From the NCBI GenBank assembly GCA_002401685.1, contig NVTU01000013.1, forward strand, positions 2,236-55,785: a DNA stretch of 53,550 nucleotides. The letters are read 5' to 3'. How positions within the stretch are numbered: the first letter of the stretch is position 1; every line of letters begins with the position of its first letter. The stretch comes from Kordiimonadales bacterium (GTDB lineage Bacteria; Pseudomonadota; Alphaproteobacteria; Sphingomonadales; Kordiimonadaceae). Positions 44,186 through 52,842 of the stretch are shown here, in pieces. The notes under the pieces are model-generated. The model did no database searches and was not told where the DNA came from. It was given only the letters and a program-made list of their open reading frames with translations. Position numbers and translations under genes: made by a program.

Positions 44186-45067
44186 TTATTTGGGCCTCAG
44201 CGTCTCAATAATCTGCGCATTCACCCAGTATATATCCACTTGTCTTTCGCCGTTTACGCGCTCCCCAACACGCCGATCGAAGAAGATAAACTTCCCGTCA
44301 GGAGACACACTCGGATAGTTTTCGGCGCTGTCGGTATTTATCTTGTCGCCCATGTTGATGGCAGGGCCCCATGCACCGCCCGCCGTCCGGTAGCTGATAT
44401 AGAGGTCAGAGCTCCCGTGCCCGCCTTCTCTTCTGCTATCCCAGATAATGTAGCTCTCATCCGGTGCAATGAAGGGGTGGGCATTGTATCTGCCGACGGC
44501 AAACTGCGGGCCCAGGGACTTAGGTTGGCCGTATTTGCCGTCTACCAGCCGTGAGTAGCGCAGCGGCGTATCCAGTTTTGGGGTATAGGTATCAAAATAA
44601 TAGGTGCCGCTCGATGCCGCGGAAAGCCGCATGATGGCGATGTCTTTAAAAGGTGCGCCGAGGCTTTTTAACTCCGACCAACCGGTGCTGGTGCGCTCTA
44701 TGTATGTTTTTGCAAAATAGACGGTCATCCCATCGGGGGAGATAGAGGGCTCACTCTCTCCGTGTTTGACAACAGAGTGCTGCCACCGGTTATTTTTATA
44801 TTCAATGACAGCCAACCCGTGTTCCTTATATTTGCCGCCACGCCTGACGAAATAAAAGGCCTTCATATCATCCGCGAACATGCCCTCAATTTCGCGGTGT
44901 TCTTCTGTATTAACAATGCCAGGCGCAAAAATTTCAGGCGTAGAGCCGGGCGGCGTTTGACCCAGATAAGGGCCATCGGGGATGGGAATAGCATCTTGGC
45001 TATGGCTGCCGCTGCTGATCATCAGTGCAGAAAGAAGCAGCAGTATTGTAGGTGAAAGTGATTTCAT
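44186..45067 (-). CDS. Exported PD40 propeller protein, copy A
   Basis: A 293-residue protein with a signal peptide (MKSLSPTILLLLSALMISSG) and PD40 blades: FADDMKAFYFVRRG, SISPDGMTVYFAK, PFIAPDESYIIWDSRREGG, DLYISYRTAGGAWGPAINMG and SVSPDGKFIFFDRR. It ends with the family tail DIYWVNAQIIETLRPK. Homologues with SPDG/APDE blades are periplasmic and may bind substrates or partner proteins. Its gene starts 11 bp after the stop of the serine hydrolase at 45079, and the junction sequence is nearly identical to that at 47208-47218. Confidence 0.88.
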   Translation of the reverse strand: MKSLSPTILLLLSALMISSGSHSQDAIPIPDGPYLGQTPPGSTPEIFAPGIVNTEEHREIEGMFADDMKAFYFVRRGGKYKEHGLAVIEYKNNRWQHSVVKHGESEPSISPDGMTVYFAKTYIERTSTGWSELKSLGAPFKDIAIMRLSAASSGTYYFDTYTPKLDTPLRYSRLVDGKYGQPKSLGPQFAVGRYNAHPFIAPDESYIIWDSRREGGHGSSDLYISYRTAGGAWGPAINMGDKINTDSAENYPSVSPDGKFIFFDRRVGERVNGERQVDIYWVNAQIIETLRPK

Positions 45068-45078
45068 GATTTTTGCCC

Positions 45079-46272
45079 CTATTCAACAAACGCAGGTATG
45101 ATGGTTTTTGAAACCTGAGCCATTATGGTGTCTTCCCTATCAACGCCGGTGATCACAACAATTAAGTCAAGCTCTTCAACCGTTATGATGCGTTGTCCGC
45201 CACCACCCCAAGATAAATTGACATCATAGCTTTTATCTCCGACTGATATATTCGTTTGATACCAAAAATAGCCGTAGAAAAAGTCTTTGGGATGCCAATC
45301 TGCAGTAGGCTTGGTAATTCTACTGGTGGCCTTAGCTAAATAATCTGCAGATATCAGTTGCTCGCCCTGCCAATTGCCTTTGCCGGTGATCAAGGTGCCC
45401 CACTTGACCATAGCGCGCGATGTCATGCTTACGCGCCAACCAGCTTCTGGCAGGCCGCTAACGGCAGTCTGCCAGCTATAATTCGTGATGCCCATCTTAC
45501 TGAGAAGTTCATTTTTAATAAAGTCTTTGGCTGTGCCTGGCACAACGGCCTCGATGACTTGCATCACCAACCCTGGACCCGTGCCATATAAAAAGCTCTG
45601 AGACTCTGCGGTAATAGGCGCGCTATTCTCTAGAAGGGCCTGAACTTGGCCTTGGCCCTTTAACGCAGCGGGATCTTTCTCGAATTCTTCCCTTCGTTCG
45701 TCACTGATGCGAAGCCCCGTGCTCATGATCAATGCTTGGTGCAGGGTGATCTTTTCTGCGCCCTCAACAAATTTTGTTGGGTCGAGATCTTTGAGAAAGC
45801 TGACCAACGGCTTGTCTAAATCGGCCATCGTCAGATACCCCATCTGGATCGCGCGGCCAAGCGCCAGACTGGTGTAGGTTTTAGCCGCTGAAGATTGGCC
45901 GTGGGGCAGATTAATACGAGCACGCTGATAGTATGATTCAAAGAGGAGTTTACCCTTATGGGCAATGAGCAGGCTGTCGTATTCACCGTGTGTACTGTCA
46001 GCGATTTCTTGAGCCAGCTTGACAACTTTATCTTTATTGCCGCCATCAACGCCTAATTCGCCAACTGCAATACCGTCTTTTCTATCGGCTGGGCTTGAAT
46101 CAATATAGGCTTTTTTGAGTAAAGGCATATCCCAGAATGAGAGCTTGGCCTCGGCGGCTGTGGCCTCTGGCGCGAGGCCATTATTTTCTTCGGCACTTTG
46201 GGCGGCAAAACTACTCATGCCGCTCAAGAGAGCAATCACGATTAAACTTTTGAATTTCACATTGAAGTTCAT
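45079..46272 (-). CDS. Exported beta-lactamase-fold serine hydrolase, copy A
   Basis: A 397-residue protein with a signal peptide (MNFNVKFKSLIVIALLSGMS, cleavage near AAQSAE) and a class-C beta-lactamase/DD-peptidase-like domain (about 75-395). SxxK is S128-A-A-K131, followed by YTSLALGRAIQMG. The usual YxN Tyr segment reads FLYGTGPG, and the late WGGGGQRI replaces KTG. Such enzymes include esterases, D-aminopeptidases and transpeptidase-like hydrolases. GGAG lies 7 nt before ATG 46272. It forms a duplicated unit with the following PD40 gene. Confidence 0.88.
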   Translation of the reverse strand: MNFNVKFKSLIVIALLSGMSSFAAQSAEENNGLAPEATAAEAKLSFWDMPLLKKAYIDSSPADRKDGIAVGELGVDGGNKDKVVKLAQEIADSTHGEYDSLLIAHKGKLLFESYYQRARINLPHGQSSAAKTYTSLALGRAIQMGYLTMADLDKPLVSFLKDLDPTKFVEGAEKITLHQALIMSTGLRISDERREEFEKDPAALKGQGQVQALLENSAPITAESQSFLYGTGPGLVMQVIEAVVPGTAKDFIKNELLSKMGITNYSWQTAVSGLPEAGWRVSMTSRAMVKWGTLITGKGNWQGEQLISADYLAKATSRITKPTADWHPKDFFYGYFWYQTNISVGDKSYDVNLSWGGGGQRIITVEELDLIVVITGVDREDTIMAQVSKTIIPAFVE

Positions 46273-46320
46273 ATCTATTCTCCAGATGGTCAATGCCTCT
46301 ATTCAGGGCAAAAATATGGC

Positions 46321-47208
46321 TTATTGTTTGGGCCTGAGGTCCTCAATGATCTGCGCATCGATCCAGAACAAGTCTGATTGAGAACCCGTATCGCCGTTTG
46401 CTACCGGCACCATTCTATTGAAGAAGAGATGTTTTCCGTCAGGCGTGACCTGCGGGCCTCCTTCTTGAGCTCTTGTGTTGACCTTGTCGCCGAGATTAAT
46501 CGCCTCACCCCACGAACCATCTGGCTGACGGAAACTGATATAGAGGTCACCTTCGCCAAATCCGCTTTCTCTTTCGCTGTCCCACAAAATATAAGATTCG
46601 TCTGGTGCGATGAAGGGGTGGGCATTCCACTTGCCAGAATTAATTTCTTTACCGAACGGCTTCGGCTCTTCACGTTTGCCGTCGACCAGGAGCGAATAGC
46701 GAATAATGCCATTGCCGTTTGTGCTTCTCTCATCAAGAACTAAAGTGCCTTTAGCTGAAGCAGAAAGGCCCATGATGGGTATATCTTCAAACGCGGAACC
46801 GAGGCTTTTCATTTTTGACCAGCCATCAGCCGTGCGCTCTTTATACTCTGCCTTAAAGTGCAGGGTATTGCCATCTGGCGCGAAGAAAGGCCTGCGCGTC
46901 TCAGCTGAGCCTGCCAGTCGCTGCCAACCATCACCCTCTCTTTTGTAAACAGCATTTTCAGGTTCTGGTGCGTCCCTAGTGTGCCGCCACCGGCTGACAT
47001 AAAATTCGTTCATATCCGGGGAGAAACCACCAACATCCCCCCATTCTTCTGTGTTCACTATGCCGGGTGCAAAGGGCATAGCGGTTAAGCCCGGCAGCGT
47101 TTGCCCGAGATAAGGACCTTCGAGAACTGGCAACTCATCTTTACTATGGCTGCCGCTGCTGATCATAAGTGCAGAAAGAAGCAGTATTGTAGGTGAAAGT
47201 GATTTCAT
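46321..47208 (-). CDS. Exported PD40 propeller protein, copy B
   Basis: A 295-residue paralogue of the PD40 proteins at 44186 and 52843, with the same signal peptide (MKSLSPTILLLSALMISSG) and blades FSPDMNEFYVSRW, FFAPDGNTLHFK, PFIAPDESYILWDSERESG, DLYISFRQPDGSWGEAINLG and TPDGKHLFFNR, ending DLFWIDAQIIEDLRPKQ. It starts 9 bp after the stop of the serine hydrolase at 47218. The close matching of the two SH-PD40 junctions shows a tandem duplication of about 2.1 kb. Confidence 0.88.
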   Translation of the reverse strand: MKSLSPTILLLSALMISSGSHSKDELPVLEGPYLGQTLPGLTAMPFAPGIVNTEEWGDVGGFSPDMNEFYVSRWRHTRDAPEPENAVYKREGDGWQRLAGSAETRRPFFAPDGNTLHFKAEYKERTADGWSKMKSLGSAFEDIPIMGLSASAKGTLVLDERSTNGNGIIRYSLLVDGKREEPKPFGKEINSGKWNAHPFIAPDESYILWDSERESGFGEGDLYISFRQPDGSWGEAINLGDKVNTRAQEGGPQVTPDGKHLFFNRMVPVANGDTGSQSDLFWIDAQIIEDLRPKQ

Positions 47209-47217
47209 GATTTTTCC

Positions 47218-48414
47218 TTACTTAGCAAACGCAGGTAGGATAGTGCTTGAAACCTGAGCCATTATTGTATCCACGCGATCATCGCCTGTGATCACGACAA
47301 TTAGGTCAAGTTCTTCGATCGCTACAATGCGTTGTCCGCCGCCACCCCAAACTATATTGGTGTCATAGCTTTTGTCTCCGACTGTTAACTTGGTTTGATA
47401 CCAAAAATAGCCGTAGAAAAAGTCTTTGGGATGCCAACTAGCCGCAGCCTTCGTAATGCCACTGGTGGCCTTCGCTAAATACTCTGCGGATATCAGTTGC
47501 TCGCCCTGCCATTTGCCTTTGTTGAGGGCCAAGGTTCCCCATTTGATCATATTGCGCGATGTCATACTTGACCCAGAACTTGCCCCTGGCAGGCCGCTAA
47601 CATCAGTCTGCCAGCCATAAGTTGTAATGCCCATTTTATCGAGAAGTTCTTTTTTGATAAAATCTTTTGCGGTTCCCGGCACCACAGCGTCAAGTACCTG
47701 CATTACCAGTACCGTATCAAAACCTTGGTATAAGAAGCTTTGAGTTTCTTTGGTGATAGGTGCGCTTTGTTCTAAATACGTTTGAACGTGCCCTTGGCCT
47801 TCTAATTGGCTGGGGTTTTCCCTGAATTTTGTTCTCTGATCCCTACTTACGCGTATTCCCGAGCGCATGGTCATTGCTTGATGGAGCGTGACTTTTTCTG
47901 CGCCCGCAACAAATTTTGCAGGATCGAGGTCTTTGAGAAAACTGACCACGGGCCTGTCTAAATCAGCCATGCTGAGATAGCCCAACTGGATAGCGCGGCC
48001 CAGTGCCAAGCTGGTGTAAACTTTGGTCGCTGACGCTTGCGGGTGGGGCAGATTGATACGGGCCCGCTTAAAGTATGATTCAAAGAGAAGCTTGCCGTTT
48101 TGGGCGATCAGCAGGCTGTCGTAGTCACCGTGTTTACTGTCAGCGATTTCCTGAGTCAGCTGGATAATCTTGTCTTTGTTACCGCCATCAACGCCTAATT
48201 CGCCAACTGCAATACCGTCTTTTCTATCGGTTGGGCTTGAATCAATATAGGCTTTTTTGAGCAAAGGCATATCCCAGAATGAGAGTTTGGCCTCGGCGGC
48301 TGTGGCCTCTGGCGCCAGGCTCTTATCGTCTTCGGCACTTTGGGCGGTAAAGCTACTCATACCGCTTAAGAGAGCGATCACGATTAAATTTTTGAATCTC
48401 ACATTGATAGTCAT
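47218..48414 (-). CDS. Exported beta-lactamase-fold serine hydrolase, copy B
   Basis: A 398-residue paralogue of the enzyme at 45079. Same leader type (MTINVRFKNLIVIALLSGMS), SxxK as SATK in HPQASATKVYTSLALG, and the same C-terminal EELDLIVVITG and ILPAFAK. The Tyr region reads FLYQGFDTVLVMQV, diverged from copies A and C, so substrate use may differ. ATG 48414 follows CTGGAGAATAAAT. Together with the PD40 gene 46321-47208 it forms the second duplicated unit. Confidence 0.88.
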   Translation of the reverse strand: MTINVRFKNLIVIALLSGMSSFTAQSAEDDKSLAPEATAAEAKLSFWDMPLLKKAYIDSSPTDRKDGIAVGELGVDGGNKDKIIQLTQEIADSKHGDYDSLLIAQNGKLLFESYFKRARINLPHPQASATKVYTSLALGRAIQLGYLSMADLDRPVVSFLKDLDPAKFVAGAEKVTLHQAMTMRSGIRVSRDQRTKFRENPSQLEGQGHVQTYLEQSAPITKETQSFLYQGFDTVLVMQVLDAVVPGTAKDFIKKELLDKMGITTYGWQTDVSGLPGASSGSSMTSRNMIKWGTLALNKGKWQGEQLISAEYLAKATSGITKAAASWHPKDFFYGYFWYQTKLTVGDKSYDTNIVWGGGGQRIVAIEELDLIVVITGDDRVDTIMAQVSSTILPAFAK

Positions 48415-48487
48415 ATTTATTCTCCAGATTGCAAACAACCTTGCGCCGCGCCCCGCTGGGTGATGCCCAGCCGAGCCCGTTCGGGTC

Positions 48488-49699
48488 TTACTTGATAAAA
48501 GCAGGCAGAATTCTTGTTGCCGTCAGCGATGAGGTATTATCATCTCGAGCGTTGGCCGTGACCACGACAACCAGATCAAGCTCTTCGATCACAATGATAT
48601 ATTGCCCGCCGCCGCCTCTGGCCGCTTGGCTCAAGTAGCTCTTATCGCCTGCGGACAAATCGGCCTGCCAGAAGAAATAGCCGTAAGCCGTGCCGGTGAC
48701 ATTGGGGATATCCGCGAAGTTTTCATCAGTCCTGGATTGGACAATTTTACTGGTCGCTTTGGCAATATAGGCTGCTGGTATCAGCTGTTCGCCATCCCAT
48801 TTACCGTTGTTGATGACCAGGGTGCCCCATTTGACCATAGCGCGCGACGTCATGGTCACGCGCCAACCAGCTTCTGGCAGGCCGCTAGGGCTAGTCCGCC
48901 AGCGATAATTCGTGATGCCCATCTTGTCGAGAAGTTCATTTTTAATAAAGTCTTTGGCCGTACCAGGCACGACGGCGTTAAGCACTTGCATCATCAAGCC
49001 TGGACCCGTGCCATATTTAAAGCTGTGAGACTCTGCGGTGATAGGCGCGCTATGCTCGAGCAAAACCTGAACTTGGCCTTGGCCTTTTAACGGGCCGGGG
49101 TTTTCCCTCCACTCTGTCCTTTTATCACTACTGATGCGAAGCCCCGTGGTCATGGTCAGCGCATGGCGCAGGGTGATTTTTTCTACACCAGCGACGAATT
49201 TTGTTGGATCGAGGTCTTTGAGAAAGCTGACCAGAGGCTTGTCTAAATCGGCCAGGGTCAGATACCCCATCTGGATAGCGCGGCCAATCGCCAGGCTGGT
49301 ATAGGTTTTAGTCGCTGACGCTTGGTAATGGGGCAGGTTGATGCGACCGCGCTTATAGTAGGATTCAAAAATGAGCTTGCCCTTATGGGCGATCAGCAGG
49401 CTGTCGAAGTTACCATGTTTATTTTCCGCGATCTCCTGCGCCAGCTGCAAAATCATCGCTTTATTGCCGCCATCGACGCCCAATTCACCGACGGAGATAC
49501 TGTCTTTTCTGTCAGTCGGCGCCGCATCGATAAAGGCTTTTTCGAGTAAAGGAATATCTCTGAATGAGATATTGGCGTCGGCGGCGCTAATCTCCGGCGC
49601 GAGGCGTTTACCGTCGTCGGCACTTTGGGCGGCAAAGCTACTCATACCGCTCAAGAGAGCGATCACGATTAAACTTTTGAATTTCGAATTGATAGTCAT
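48488..49699 (-). CDS. Exported beta-lactamase-fold serine hydrolase, copy C
   Basis: A 403-residue paralogue with leader MTINSKFKSLIVIALLSGMS, SxxK as SATK (ASATKTYTSLAIG), FKYGTGPGLMMQV and C terminus RILPAFIK. It carries extra residues near 320-335 (VQSRTDENFADIPNVTG) compared with A and B. No PD40 gene follows; the next gene downstream is serine hydrolase copy B. Its C-terminal DNA is the closest match to the relic at 41841-42083. Upstream lies the esterase relic 49743-49870. Confidence 0.88.
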   Translation of the reverse strand: MTINSKFKSLIVIALLSGMSSFAAQSADDGKRLAPEISAADANISFRDIPLLEKAFIDAAPTDRKDSISVGELGVDGGNKAMILQLAQEIAENKHGNFDSLLIAHKGKLIFESYYKRGRINLPHYQASATKTYTSLAIGRAIQMGYLTLADLDKPLVSFLKDLDPTKFVAGVEKITLRHALTMTTGLRISSDKRTEWRENPGPLKGQGQVQVLLEHSAPITAESHSFKYGTGPGLMMQVLNAVVPGTAKDFIKNELLDKMGITNYRWRTSPSGLPEAGWRVTMTSRAMVKWGTLVINNGKWDGEQLIPAAYIAKATSKIVQSRTDENFADIPNVTGTAYGYFFWQADLSAGDKSYLSQAARGGGGQYIIVIEELDLVVVVTANARDDNTSSLTATRILPAFIK

Positions 49700-49742
49700 A
49701 TTAATCCTCTAGATTGTAAACAACCCTGCCCAGGGCAAAACC

Positions 49743-49870
49743 GTGGGGAATAGTTTCTATTGAAAGGGCTTTGAAAATCTGATTTCAACAGCCCGCAGGC
49801 GTTATTGAAAAATATAATTTCTGGGCCTTGGGGATAGATAGGGCACCCTTGTTGTCAGGCGTTGCAGCTT
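49743..49870 (-). pseudogene. 3' fragment of an esterase gene (array relic)
   Basis: Aligns with 43258-43385, the 3' end and downstream flank of esterase copy A: GGGGCTTTGAAA-like, CAGGCGT-TATTGAAAAATATAAT and TAGATAGGGCACC blocks occur in the same order with scattered changes. The coding part upstream has been replaced by the HEAT-like gene at 49940-50710, while the matching esterase 5' end survives at 50707-50823. Confidence 0.75.
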
Positions 49871-49939
49871 GAACAGCAAGGCTCTACCGGCTCCAATTAA
49901 GGATGTGTCCGCAGAACTCCTGAAATTTTATTCCCTCCG

Positions 49940-50710
49940 TCACCATTCTCCTGTGAATCTTCTAAACCGCTGGTCCAGGACTGTCTTACGCACAATGTAA
50001 TCCGGGTCGTGGGTTCGGTCCCGGAGAAGCGCACTGGCAAGGTCTTCGTGCCCTCCATGTTCAACCACAAAAAAGACAGAGAATCTTCGCACCCACGGAT
50101 CTGGATGGTGTTTAGCCGCCCATGCGAGCACCTCGGCCGTTTTACGCTCCTGCCCCGGCATCCACCAAGCCAATGTGTACGGAATTTTATTCATTGTTCC
50201 TTCTTCAGCGGATGCAATCAATGCTTCAAAAAACGCGTTTTGAATGTCGGGAAAGTGTTCCTCTACGTCTACCCAAAATTCATTTTTTTTCTCTGAGAAG
50301 TCACTCTCTTCATCATGATTGAGCCGTGCATTCAAAGCGGCAAAAGCCATCGCTGTTTTCACCCGTTGTGCTTTCTCAGGATGGGTAAACAATCGCAGAA
50401 GCACGTCGGGCTTTTCACCATCCAAAACCAGGTTAAGCACCAACGCTTCTTCATTGGAGAAATCCGTTGTCAGTTTCGCAGATTCAGTTTCGTCACCCTG
50501 TCCGCCGTCTGTTTCAGGTTCCTTCGGTGGGGACGCTGGTTCTGAATGGTCCATTTCAGCTGCGTACCGTTCAATAAACGCTGGCGGGTCGGCGAAAACC
50601 ACTGGACTTGCACCCAATCCAGCCAATGCATGGACGAGAAAAATGACAACGACCATTGCGACAACGGCCGTTGCCATGATTAATTTTTTAAATGTAGAAC
50701 TGATGTTCAT
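49940..50710 (-). CDS. Exported or anchored HEAT-like repeat protein
   Basis: A 256-residue protein. A hydrophobic N-terminal segment (MNISSTFKKLIMATAVVAMV and on to about residue 32) is a signal or anchor, followed by an acidic low-complexity linker (HSEPASPPKEPETDGG) and helical repeats in the C-terminal two thirds. The last of these (PWVRRFSVFFVVEHGGHEDL, DPDYIVRKTVLDQRF) resemble HEAT/PBS-lyase repeats. No enzyme motif seen. Its first codons and ribosome binding site match those of the serine hydrolases, and ATG 50710 overlaps the stop of a 38-aa esterase-leader relic. Confidence 0.75.
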   Translation of the reverse strand: MNISSTFKKLIMATAVVAMVVVIFLVHALAGLGASPVVFADPPAFIERYAAEMDHSEPASPPKEPETDGGQGDETESAKLTTDFSNEEALVLNLVLDGEKPDVLLRLFTHPEKAQRVKTAMAFAALNARLNHDEESDFSEKKNEFWVDVEEHFPDIQNAFFEALIASAEEGTMNKIPYTLAWWMPGQERKTAEVLAWAAKHHPDPWVRRFSVFFVVEHGGHEDLASALLRDRTHDPDYIVRKTVLDQRFRRFTGEW

Positions 50711-50823
50711 ATTAATCCTCCAGATTGTAAGTAGCGCTGTGCCAGTGAAGAGGGGGCAGATACTGCTCCGGAAACCAGACAAAATAGAATTATTTTTACA
50801 ATTGATGTGCTGATCTTAAACAT
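50707..50823 (-). pseudogene. 38-aa esterase 5' relic acting as a possible leader ORF
   Basis: ATG 50823 reads MFKISTSIVKIILFCLVSGA then VSAPSSLAQ, the signal peptide of the array esterases. It then continues into RYLQSGGLI and a TGA that overlaps the ATG of the HEAT-like gene (ATGA, 4 bp). So an esterase was truncated right after its signal sequence and the remainder became an upstream ORF. Whether it is translated is unknown, but the overlap would couple it to the next gene. Confidence 0.75.
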
Positions 50824-50955
50824 AATATTCTACTTCTCATTTTGACAAACATGCGTGATATCGTAACAACTGAACGACAAACGACTTCAGCCAGTGGTCT
50901 CTCTGCTCCCAGCAATAGCTGCGAGCACGAGATGTGGTCGAAATTCTATTCATGC

Positions 50956-51861
50956 TCATTCGCCGGCACTATTCTCAGCCATCAAGTCTGATAGCCATTT
51001 GAAGCTGCGCACCGCTGTTGCCGGGAAAGCTTCTGAGTGGCTAGACTGCTCAACGACCTCAAGCTCTTTCGGGTTGAGGCCTGCATCCTTATGGCGCTGT
51101 AATATAGACATAAATGTTTGAATTAGCGGTATTGCGTCGGTTTCTTTCTCGCCCACACTCACATACACATTGGCATCCAGCGGTGTGCCATCAGCTTCGC
51201 GTTTTGCGGCGAGATCTTGGAGAAACTTTAAGCTCTCTGGGTCGAAAGCCGGACTACCCAGCACATAATGTTTGAATGTATCTGGCTCTTCAAAAAGAAT
51301 ATAGGAACCAAACTCACCGCCGAGGGAGAAACCAAAATAGATGCGCTCCGCAGGATCTGTCTGGTAGTTTGCCTCCACATATTTGATCACGTCATTGCGG
51401 ATAAAAGTAAGGTGGTTCCGAGCTTGGCCAAAATTGTACTTCTCTTGTAGTTCATGGTTGATAGGTGGGATTATCGTGTAATCGCGGAAGCGACTTATAT
51501 GAGCCCGTTCATCACCATCAAAATCTTCTGCGGCATCTTTCTGCCAGGAAATAACCACCAAAATGGCGTTCGGCAGCACGTATTCCGCAGCCCCTGAAAG
51601 CATCTCCATATGCCATGCACCATCCGTGGCATAAATCACCGGGTGTTTCGTATCTTCGGTTTTTGCATAATCGTCAGGCAGCCTGACATAAAGCTCATAT
51701 TTCCTGTCGTTCGCTGTGTCCTTAATAGGCACTACTTGCGATCTCGGTATCTCATAAGCTTTTGGCTCACTCCCGCCGTCATTAGCTATCGCACCAATGT
51801 TAGTTACACTGCCGAAAACGAAGGCAATGATGATACTTTTGAATTTCGAACTGATGTTCAT
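50956..51861 (-). CDS. Exported alpha/beta hydrolase (esterase-D type)
   Basis: A 301-residue protein with a signal peptide (MNISSKFKSIIIAFVFGSVT, cleavage near AIAND) and an esterase fold: KYELYVRLPDDYAKTE, HPVIYATDGAWHM, nucleophile Ser in FGFSLGGEFGSY and a C-terminal SSHSEAFP His. It belongs to the same broad superfamily as the array esterases but is distant in sequence. Its first nine codons match the serine-hydrolase leader rather than the esterase leader. Lies between esterase copy B and the esterase relic. Confidence 0.87.
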   Translation of the reverse strand: MNISSKFKSIIIAFVFGSVTNIGAIANDGGSEPKAYEIPRSQVVPIKDTANDRKYELYVRLPDDYAKTEDTKHPVIYATDGAWHMEMLSGAAEYVLPNAILVVISWQKDAAEDFDGDERAHISRFRDYTIIPPINHELQEKYNFGQARNHLTFIRNDVIKYVEANYQTDPAERIYFGFSLGGEFGSYILFEEPDTFKHYVLGSPAFDPESLKFLQDLAAKREADGTPLDANVYVSVGEKETDAIPLIQTFMSILQRHKDAGLNPKELEVVEQSSHSEAFPATAVRSFKWLSDLMAENSAGE

Positions 51862-51946
51862 ATTAATTTCCTATATTCTGCGCACCCTTGAATAATCAAA
51901 AACTGCGAGTAACGGCTTTTTTTGAAAAGGTTTTGGCAGCGTTGCT

Positions 51947-52777
51947 TCATTCAGCTGCTGGACTGGGGGTAAAATATAGTTGCATCGCTTTGGGAATGGA
52001 TATTGCGGCAGTGCTCGCATGATTTGCACCGTCATGGGCCTCATGGTAAAACGTTACCTTCTCTGGCAGGTATTGCTTTAGCAATGCAGTCAAACGATAG
52101 TACATTGCCAGCATGATAGGGTCCTCGATCGCGCCAACACTTACATAAACAAATCCCGGAAAATCCAGACCTTGTTTTAAAGTTTGCTCCAGTGCTTCAA
52201 AAGTTTTTTTACCCCATTCCCCCTCAGTTCCAAAAGCCGGGCTGGTGATAAAGTAAGCATCGAACAGGTTCGGTGATTGGCTCATTGTATACGTCAAAAA
52301 TTGTCCGCCCCATGAATGCCCGGCAAAAACCCGGCGGCCATTGGTTTTGAACTCTCTCTCAACAAAGGGGATGAGCTCATCTTTTATATATGCCAACAGC
52401 TTACCGCCATTACCAATTGCCTGCTCGCCGTCTCGCTCAGAATCGTAATAGTGCGGAAGAAAGTCTACCCCCCGGCGAACATTTTTAAGACCAATCACGA
52501 TCACTTCGGGCATTATGTCCGCCCAGTTGTAAAAACTGGCTATTTCAGCAACCAGTTTATCGGTGGAACCTGCATCCAAATTATAAATGACCGGATAACC
52601 CTCTTCCCTGTCAGGATCATAGTTCTTCGGTAAATGGACGACAATTTCCCTAGTCTCTTGCATGGCTTCAGACTGGATACTGATCTCTTGCTGTGCAATG
52701 GCTAGTGGCGCAGATACTGCGCCAAAAACCACACAAAACAGGAAGGCTTTTAGGAATGATACACTGAGTTTAAACAT
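51947..52777 (-). CDS. Exported esterase (Fes/IroE-like alpha/beta hydrolase), copy B
   Basis: A 276-residue close paralogue of 43303-44130. Signal peptide MFKLSVSFLKAFLFCVVFGA, TREIVVHLPKNYDPD, GYPVIYNLDAG, nucleophile S155 in AGHSWGGQ and His in DGANHAS. All triad residues appear intact. It starts downstream of the PD40 gene at 52843 on the same strand, repeating the PD40-then-esterase order of 45067-43303. Confidence 0.88.
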   Translation of the reverse strand: MFKLSVSFLKAFLFCVVFGAVSAPLAIAQQEISIQSEAMQETREIVVHLPKNYDPDREEGYPVIYNLDAGSTDKLVAEIASFYNWADIMPEVIVIGLKNVRRGVDFLPHYYDSERDGEQAIGNGGKLLAYIKDELIPFVEREFKTNGRRVFAGHSWGGQFLTYTMSQSPNLFDAYFITSPAFGTEGEWGKKTFEALEQTLKQGLDFPGFVYVSVGAIEDPIMLAMYYRLTALLKQYLPEKVTFYHEAHDGANHASTAAISIPKAMQLYFTPSPAAE

Positions 52778-52842
52778 AATATATTATCTCTTTTGCTTAG
52801 TATGCTTGATTGAGAAACTTCCGTTCGCTTGTTCAAACGCAG

